Source of the DNA: Mycobacterium asiaticum
GTDB lineage: Bacteria > Actinomycetota > Actinomycetes > Mycobacteriales > Mycobacteriaceae
Reading direction: 5' to 3'
DNA: 52,689 nt
Assembly: GCF_001673365.1 (NCBI RefSeq)
Contig: NZ_LZLS01000050.1
Span: 1-52,689 of the forward strand
A program made the translations under genes and the position numbers. This document shows, in pieces, positions 48,181 through 52,689 of the stretch. The stretch's first letter is position 1. Every line of letters begins with the position of its first letter. The notes under the pieces are model-generated. The model was not told where the DNA came from. It ran no database searches and saw only the letters and a list, made by a program, of their open reading frames with translations.

Positions 48181-48978
48181 GTGGGATCGGAGCCACCGCC
48201 CGACGGTGGGACGCCGGACAAGGACGCGCCTACCCCGCCGCCCAAGTGGCTTCCGCACGGCAAGATCGAGTCCCAGGGTGGCTCCACGGACCCGAAGGCC
48301 CCGGGGCCGTCCGATCAGCCGCCCAAACTGCTGCCGCACGGAAAGACATCTTCTCCGGACCCGAGTCCGAGCAAACCGCCCCCGCAGAGCGGTCCCCGAA
48401 AAGGCAGCTTCGGTGCAAACCGGCCCGAAAAGGGAACGCCGAAGCCACCGAAGCTTGAACCGCTGGGCAGCATCCAGTTCCAGGACCCGGCAACAACGAG
48501 GCCGCGACCGCCGACGCCGGCGGAATTGCGTGCTCGACAGAAGTATGAGGACAAGCAACAAGAGATCGAGGAGGCGCGACTCGCAGCCGAGGCTAAACGC
48601 CGCCGGCAGAAGCGCATTCTGATGGGTTCGGCGGCTGCGGTCGGAGTGGTCGGCCTGGTGGCTGCTTTCGGGTACTGGTTGTTGACGCCGGAACACGTCA
48701 CCGCGCAGTGCGTGCAGGACGACCCGAACGGGCAGCCGGTGGTCGTCCCCGACAGCTACTGCACCGGCCACACCCCGGGCCTGAACGGATTCTTCATCTG
48801 GGGCGGGCATTCCTACCGCTACTACTACGGCAGTTCAGGGTCGGTCGGACAGCGGCCGAGTGGGGGCTCGACGTCTTTGCCGAGGGGCGCAACGGTTACT
48901 ACCAAGTCCGGCACCACAATTCAGCGTGGTGGCATCGGCGGCAGTGGCGGCAAGGGTAGCGGGAGCGGCGGCTCGTGA
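48181..48978 (+). CDS. Single-pass membrane protein with glycine-rich tail (DUF1190-like)
   Basis: The 265-residue product starts at GTG with GGAG upstream. Residues 1-115 are Pro-rich and contain a repeated KWLPHGK/KLLPHGK/LEPLGS motif. A charged helix (about 117-140) leads to a membrane helix (LMGSAAAVGVVGLVAAFGYW). The outer part has CVQDDPNGQPVVVPDSYC, an aromatic patch (HSYRYYYGSSG) and a Gly/Ser tail ending GSGGKGSGSGGS. Its TGA overlaps the ATP-grasp gene start (GTGA). The three-gene set with an ATP-grasp and a DUF350 protein matches E. coli yjfL-yjfM-yjfC, where YjfM is DUF1190. Confidence 0.7.
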   Translation: MGSEPPPDGGTPDKDAPTPPPKWLPHGKIESQGGSTDPKAPGPSDQPPKLLPHGKTSSPDPSPSKPPPQSGPRKGSFGANRPEKGTPKPPKLEPLGSIQFQDPATTRPRPPTPAELRARQKYEDKQQEIEEARLAAEAKRRRQKRILMGSAAAVGVVGLVAAFGYWLLTPEHVTAQCVQDDPNGQPVVVPDSYCTGHTPGLNGFFIWGGHSYRYYYGSSGSVGQRPSGGSTSLPRGATVTTKSGTTIQRGGIGGSGGKGSGSGGS

Positions 48979-50141
48979 AACGCTGCAGGACGCAGCCGCG
49001 GCCGAACTGGCAGTCGATCGTCGAATCGCAAGGCCTCGTCTACGGGACCCCGGCGCGCGACGCGACCGGCGCCGACCGCCCGTACTGGGATGAGTCGGTC
49101 TACTACGAATTCGAGATGGACGAGATCCTGGCGTTGGAAGCCGACGTTGAACTGCTGCACTCGATGTGCCTCAACGCAGTCGAGCAAATCGTTCTGATGG
49201 AGCGGTACGCGGATTTCGGTCTACCACAATGGAGTTGGCCCTACATCGCCGAGTCGTGGCGTCGTTCGGATCCACATGTCTACGGCCGCTTCGATTTACG
49301 CTACGATGGTCGACGCCCGGCGGTGCTGCTGGAGTACAACGCCGACACCCCTACGACGCTGCTGGAAGCCGCCATCCTGCAATGGTATTGGCTCAAGGAT
49401 AAGTTCCCCGCCGACGATCAATGGAATTCACTACACGAGCAACTGGTCGATCGGTGGAAGGCTGTCGGTAATTTGTTGCCCAGCAACGAATTACACTTTT
49501 CCTGGTCCGGCGTGGAGGCCACCGGTGAGGATCAGATCACTACCACCTACATGCAGGAGACGGCGGCGGAAGCGGGTTTCCATACCGTCGGATTGCTGAT
49601 CGAGGACGTCGGTTGGGACTCGGCGCTGGAGCGGTTCGTGGATCTGGAAGAGGACCCGATCCGGGCCATCTTCAAGTTGCACCCGTGGGAATGGGTGCTC
49701 GACGACCAATTCGGCAAACACGTGGTGTCGTCGCTCCCGCAGACGATGTGGATCGAGCCGTTGTGGAAGACCTTGCTGTCCAACAAGGCGATCCTGGCGG
49801 TGCTGTGGGAGATGTATCCGGGTCACCCGAACCTGCTGCCCGCCTACCTCGACGATCCGCACGAACTCACTGAATATGTGCGCAAGCCCAAGCTCGGGCG
49901 GGAAGGCGCCAACGTCACCGTCGTCGGCGCCGGCCTGGAGACCGCTACCGGCGGCTTCTACGGCGAGGAGGGCTTCGTCTACCAATTACTGGACCCGCTT
50001 CCCGAATTCGACGACATGCGACCGGCTTTGGGGGCGTGGGTGGTCGGCGACACCGCTGCGGGGCTGGGCATCCGCGAGACCGGGGGACTGATCACCGACG
50101 ACGGCGCCGCCTTCGTCCCGCACCGCATTGCGCTCAAATGA
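48975..50141 (+). CDS. Glutathionylspermidine-synthase-like ATP-grasp ligase
   Basis: The 388-residue product matches the glutathionylspermidine synthase C-terminal (ATP-grasp amide ligase) family as in E. coli YgiC/YjfC. Family blocks are VYYEFEMDEILALE, WPYIAESWRRSDPHVYGRFD, LLEYNADTPTTLLEAAILQW, FKLHPWEWVLDDQFG and RKPKLGREGANV. The amidase domain of true Gsp synthase is missing. Mycobacteria are not known to make glutathione, so the substrate must differ; a peptide or polyamine is likely. It begins at GTG overlapping the upstream gene. Confidence 0.85.
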   Translation: MKRCRTQPRPNWQSIVESQGLVYGTPARDATGADRPYWDESVYYEFEMDEILALEADVELLHSMCLNAVEQIVLMERYADFGLPQWSWPYIAESWRRSDPHVYGRFDLRYDGRRPAVLLEYNADTPTTLLEAAILQWYWLKDKFPADDQWNSLHEQLVDRWKAVGNLLPSNELHFSWSGVEATGEDQITTTYMQETAAEAGFHTVGLLIEDVGWDSALERFVDLEEDPIRAIFKLHPWEWVLDDQFGKHVVSSLPQTMWIEPLWKTLLSNKAILAVLWEMYPGHPNLLPAYLDDPHELTEYVRKPKLGREGANVTVVGAGLETATGGFYGEEGFVYQLLDPLPEFDDMRPALGAWVVGDTAAGLGIRETGGLITDDGAAFVPHRIALK

Positions 50142-50172
50142 CTTCCACCGAACCGAACGGAGTTGAGTTTCG

Positions 50173-50628
50173 ATGACGACAACTATTGTGGCGCTGCATT
50201 CGGACTACTGGAGCTGGCTCGGTCGCGGCGCGGGAGCCATCGTCCTCTACTCGATCCTCGGCCTGGTGCTGATGATCATCGGCTTCTACGCCATCGACCT
50301 GACCACACCGGGTCCGCTGCGCAAGATGGTTAATGCCGGAAAGCCGAACGCGATCATCGTGTCGTCTGCCGGCATGGTCAGCATGGCTTTCATTGTCGTT
50401 ATTGCGATTTACTCGTCGTCGGGAAATCTGCGGCAGGGCCTACTGGCGTCTGCTGTCTTCGGGCTGGTCGGGATTGCCGCGCAGGTCGTGATGATGCGAA
50501 TCGCGGCGTTGGTGATCGGCATCGACATGGAAACCTTGTTCTTCGCCGACGAATTCAGCTACGACGCACTGATGGTGGCTGCGGCGCAGTTCGCGCTCGG
50601 CATCGTGGTCTCGGTCGCGATTCTCTAG
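50173..50628 (+). CDS. DUF350 membrane protein
   Basis: The 151-residue product has four membrane helices (AIVLYSILGLVLMIIGFYAI; AIIVSSAGMVSMAFIVVIAI; GLLASAVFGLVGIAAQVVMM; ALMVAAAQFALGIVVSVAIL). After the first helix comes DLTTPGPLRKM, which is characteristic of the DUF350/YjfL family. It follows the ATP-grasp gene after 31 bases. The stop overlaps the convergent PE gene by 4 bases. Confidence 0.83.
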   Translation: MTTTIVALHSDYWSWLGRGAGAIVLYSILGLVLMIIGFYAIDLTTPGPLRKMVNAGKPNAIIVSSAGMVSMAFIVVIAIYSSSGNLRQGLLASAVFGLVGIAAQVVMMRIAALVIGIDMETLFFADEFSYDALMVAAAQFALGIVVSVAIL

Positions 50629-52211
50629 GCCGGCCTGATGGCCATCGCGAGTTGCTGCGGAGCGTAATTCACCAGCAGGGGGACCAGTCCCGAGAACGGT
50701 GTGCCGAGGATGGTCACCGGGAAGGTCGCGGATGGGAATAAGGGAGAACTCGGCACAACGATTGTCGCGGTGGCCGGGTGGGGCGGAACGAGGATCCCGT
50801 CCGACGGGAGATGCAGAACGATTTCTACGTTCGTGGGAAGGAAATTCGGGTCCAGGCCTGTCGGCACGTTGATCGTCGTGTCGATGGGGATGTTGCCATT
50901 GAGGGAGCCGTTCAGGGCCACCGCCGGCAGATCAAACAGCGTCCCCGCCGCTCCGAGATAGTTCCCGGTCGCCAAGGCCTGCTGGATGGTTTCAGCGCTA
51001 GTCGCGATCGCATTTAGCGTGGACAGCGGTGCGCCCGCCGCCGCGTAGGTAGCGATCAAGGGCAACCCGAAGAAGGGGTCGAGCTCGGCGGTTCCGGCGA
51101 GAATGCGCAGGATGACTTGTGCCGAAATAATGGGGACCGTAAGCGTATTCAGTACATTGGTCAGGTTCTGCGCCATCTGCCGGGGAATGGATGGCGGTAA
51201 CAGATTGGTGAGATACTGCGCTTCCTGGCCGGGTATGTTCATGATGGTGAACAGGTCTCCCAGCGGGCCGATCAGCGTCGGGTTCACGCCGGCGGTAATG
51301 GTCGCGTTGGGAATGTCGAAAATGAGGTTGACCTGGCCGGGATTAACTCCGTTCACCAGCAGCCCGATGAACGCCCTGCCCAGATCCGATACCGCACCGG
51401 TGTAGTTGCCCGCCAGGAGTTGTTGGAAGGCAACTTGAAGCCCGGAGGCGAAGTTGGGCAGCCCGGCCACCAGGCCGCTGATGCCGTTGGCTGCGGAGGT
51501 GAAGAACGTCTGGGCGAAGCCGAGCTGGGTCGCGACGAACTGTTGGGCGAAAGCCGCTGCGTTGAAAGATAATAACTGCCGGATAGCGGCCTCGGCGGCG
51601 GTCGGCAAGTTCGCCAGGTTAGCGGGGAAATTCTGGATAGCACCGGCCAACGCGGTAGATATCTGCTGCGCGTAACCCTGCTGGTTGGCCAGAAACTGCC
51701 GCAGGAAGGGAAATGGGTCGGCGGCCCAGGAATTGCCGAGGGCCTGCAGGTTGGTGGCAGTGTTGGCGACGAGTTGCCCATACGCGCCGCCCGGAGCGGT
51801 CGCTGCCGCCGCGCTCGGCGTCCAAAGTAATGGCTGCACAGCGGCTTCCAGCGCTCGCAGTCCGCCCGTCGCTTGGCCCAGCAGCGACCGAGCCGGGGCA
51901 TTCACCGCATTGGCGAGGCCCTGGCCCGCGGTGGCGATATCGGTGGCCACGTAAGCCGCGGCACTCTGGTTGAGCAACCGCACGAACTCTTCGTGAAAGG
52001 TCGCCACTCTTGCGCTGATCGCCTGAAACTCCCGACCATAGCTGCCGAACACCTGCGTGATGCCGGCTGAAACCTCGTCGGCAGCCGCGGCCGCGAGTGT
52101 GGTCGTGGGAGTTGCCGCCGCCGCGGTTGCCTGTTGAATCGTCGAACCGACTCCTGCCAAACCTTCGGCCGCAGTCGTAACCAACTCCGGCACTGTGACG
52201 ACGTACGACAC
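50625..52211 (-). CDS. PE-family protein with non-PGRS C-terminal domain
   Basis: The 528-residue product begins MSYVVTVPELVTTAAEGLAG and has the PE domain (1-95, Pro8-Glu9) with the YxxxD type VII secretion motif as YVATD near residue 88. After a Gly/Ala linker the C-terminal part is rich in Leu, Asn, Ala and Pro. It has repeated LAGNY(T/L)GA modules (LLAGNYTGAVSDLG, ALATGNYLGAAGTL) and a beta-rich end with few charges. It is not a PGRS repeat protein. The GTG start follows GAGAGGAAG. M. tuberculosis has PE_PGRS62 (Rv3812) in the same place relative to the HAD gene. Secretion via an ESX system and surface location are inferred. Confidence 0.88.
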   Translation of the reverse strand: MSYVVTVPELVTTAAEGLAGVGSTIQQATAAAATPTTTLAAAAADEVSAGITQVFGSYGREFQAISARVATFHEEFVRLLNQSAAAYVATDIATAGQGLANAVNAPARSLLGQATGGLRALEAAVQPLLWTPSAAAATAPGGAYGQLVANTATNLQALGNSWAADPFPFLRQFLANQQGYAQQISTALAGAIQNFPANLANLPTAAEAAIRQLLSFNAAAFAQQFVATQLGFAQTFFTSAANGISGLVAGLPNFASGLQVAFQQLLAGNYTGAVSDLGRAFIGLLVNGVNPGQVNLIFDIPNATITAGVNPTLIGPLGDLFTIMNIPGQEAQYLTNLLPPSIPRQMAQNLTNVLNTLTVPIISAQVILRILAGTAELDPFFGLPLIATYAAAGAPLSTLNAIATSAETIQQALATGNYLGAAGTLFDLPAVALNGSLNGNIPIDTTINVPTGLDPNFLPTNVEIVLHLPSDGILVPPHPATATIVVPSSPLFPSATFPVTILGTPFSGLVPLLVNYAPQQLAMAIRPA

Positions 52212-52478
52212 GGCAACTTCCTCTCGACCGACCTCACGCTATGAGCGCCAAATCGAGCGTATGACCAGGTCACCCGGCCGCGCCGGAGTTTGCGCTTTTC
52301 GAACCGGATTCAGCGCCGATCAAGGCGATCCGGTACCGAAAACGGTCCACGTAGCGAAGGCGCGGTACTTCAGCCGACAGCTGCGGCGTGCTAGCACGCG
52401 GCGTGCATTCCGGTGAGAATGCTCTCGGCCGCGAAGCATCGGACCTACTTGTCGGTGGGTCTTCGTAAAATTCGGGGC
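52212..52478. other. Divergent promoter region of the PE and DUF222 genes
   Basis: These 267 bases hold no gene. Promoters for the PE gene (minus) and the DUF222 gene (plus) must lie here. I saw no clear operator. Confidence 0.4.
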
Positions 52479-52689
52479 ATGGGTTCGAGCACGGTTGAGC
52501 AGATCGCCGAGGTACTCGACGACCTCAATGGCTGTGCGGAACGCTTGTGTGAGTTGACCTTTGATGCTCCTGGCACGTCGGAGTTGCTGTCGATCATGGA
52601 TCGGGTGCAGCAGGTGGTGCGTAAGTTGCGGGTATCTGGGCATGCGGTGATCAATCAGCTGGGTGTGGTGGCCACCCCGGCGGAGTTGG
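52479..52689 (+). CDS. DUF222 / 13E12-repeat family protein, N-terminal part
   Basis: The frame begins MGSSTVEQIAEVLDDLNGC and runs off the window after 70 codons. The helical LDRVQQVVRKLRV-like part and the Cys/Leu pattern are those of the 13E12 (DUF222) proteins, which usually end with an HNH nuclease domain outside this window. Such genes are repeated in mycobacterial genomes. The 13E12 repeat is the target of phiRv1 in M. tuberculosis, but here the element sits elsewhere. Confidence 0.75.
   Translation, partial: MGSSTVEQIAEVLDDLNGCAERLCELTFDAPGTSELLSIMDRVQQVVRKLRVSGHAVINQLGVVATPAEL

Overview
The window is chromosomal DNA of a non-tuberculous Mycobacterium. This rests on a run of genes in the same relative order as the Rv3859c-Rv3813c stretch of M. 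tuberculosis (gltB, gltD, ethR/ethA, rraA, hns, espR, sodA, glpQ1, pheA, serS, a Rieske protein and a set of acyltransferases), on a PE-family protein, a 13E12-type DUF222 gene, and mycobacterial regulators (EthR, EspR, a likely IdeR box, a likely LexA box). It is not M. tuberculosis complex: a dinB3-type polymerase is present, and the sulfolipid locus and bfrB are missing from their usual places.

Layout. 1-935: a degenerate-looking proline-rich reading frame and the gltB leader. 936-6984: the glutamate synthase operon gltB-gltD. 7133-7279: a small conserved-looking gene. 8025-17841: a 9.8-kb integrated element lying inside an F420-dependent oxidoreductase (LLM) gene, whose two halves are at 7337-8026 and 17840-18012. 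Joining the halves at a shared GT dinucleotide restores an uninterrupted 286-codon frame, and joining the element's own ends gives a dyad-symmetric attP. The element carries a large serine integrase, a TIR-domain protein, a secreted Thr-Pro-repeat protein, two plus-strand genes, a 13-bp-stem hairpin, and a minus-strand operon of overlapping genes: replication initiator, small zinc-finger proteins, HNH endonuclease, HK97-type capsid and a helix-turn-helix protein. It has no terminase, portal, protease or tail gene, so it looks like a phiRv1-sized phage satellite. Inside the initiator gene are iteron-like repeats next to AT-rich 12-bp repeats, arranged like the lambda O origin.

18053-28529: a membrane protein, a PHP-domain protein, dinB3 with a LexA-like box over its start codon, ethR and ethA with a shared operator region, rraA, hns, two small genes, espR, a GDT1-type Mn exporter behind a yybP-ykoY riboswitch, an Rv3847-like gene, sodA and a 50-residue membrane protein. 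28530-38154: a cluster of DnaA boxes, an Rv3843c-like gene with glpQ1, an LCP protein with a DUF2470 protein under a likely IdeR box, pheA with a phosphoglycerate mutase, a minimal metallopeptidase, a septum-associated membrane protein, and serS.

38230-52689: a GGDEF protein, a DUF2834 protein, a TetR regulator with matching operators on both sides of its gene, a CrtI-like oxidoreductase, a Rieske/metallo-beta-lactamase protein, an APH-like kinase, three tandem PlsC acyltransferases followed by a HAD phosphatase that seems to start at CTG, a three-gene cassette (glycine-tailed membrane protein, glutathionylspermidine-synthase-like ATP-grasp enzyme, DUF350 protein), a PE protein, and the start of a DUF222 gene. 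All identifications come from reading the sequence and from memory of families; no database search was run.
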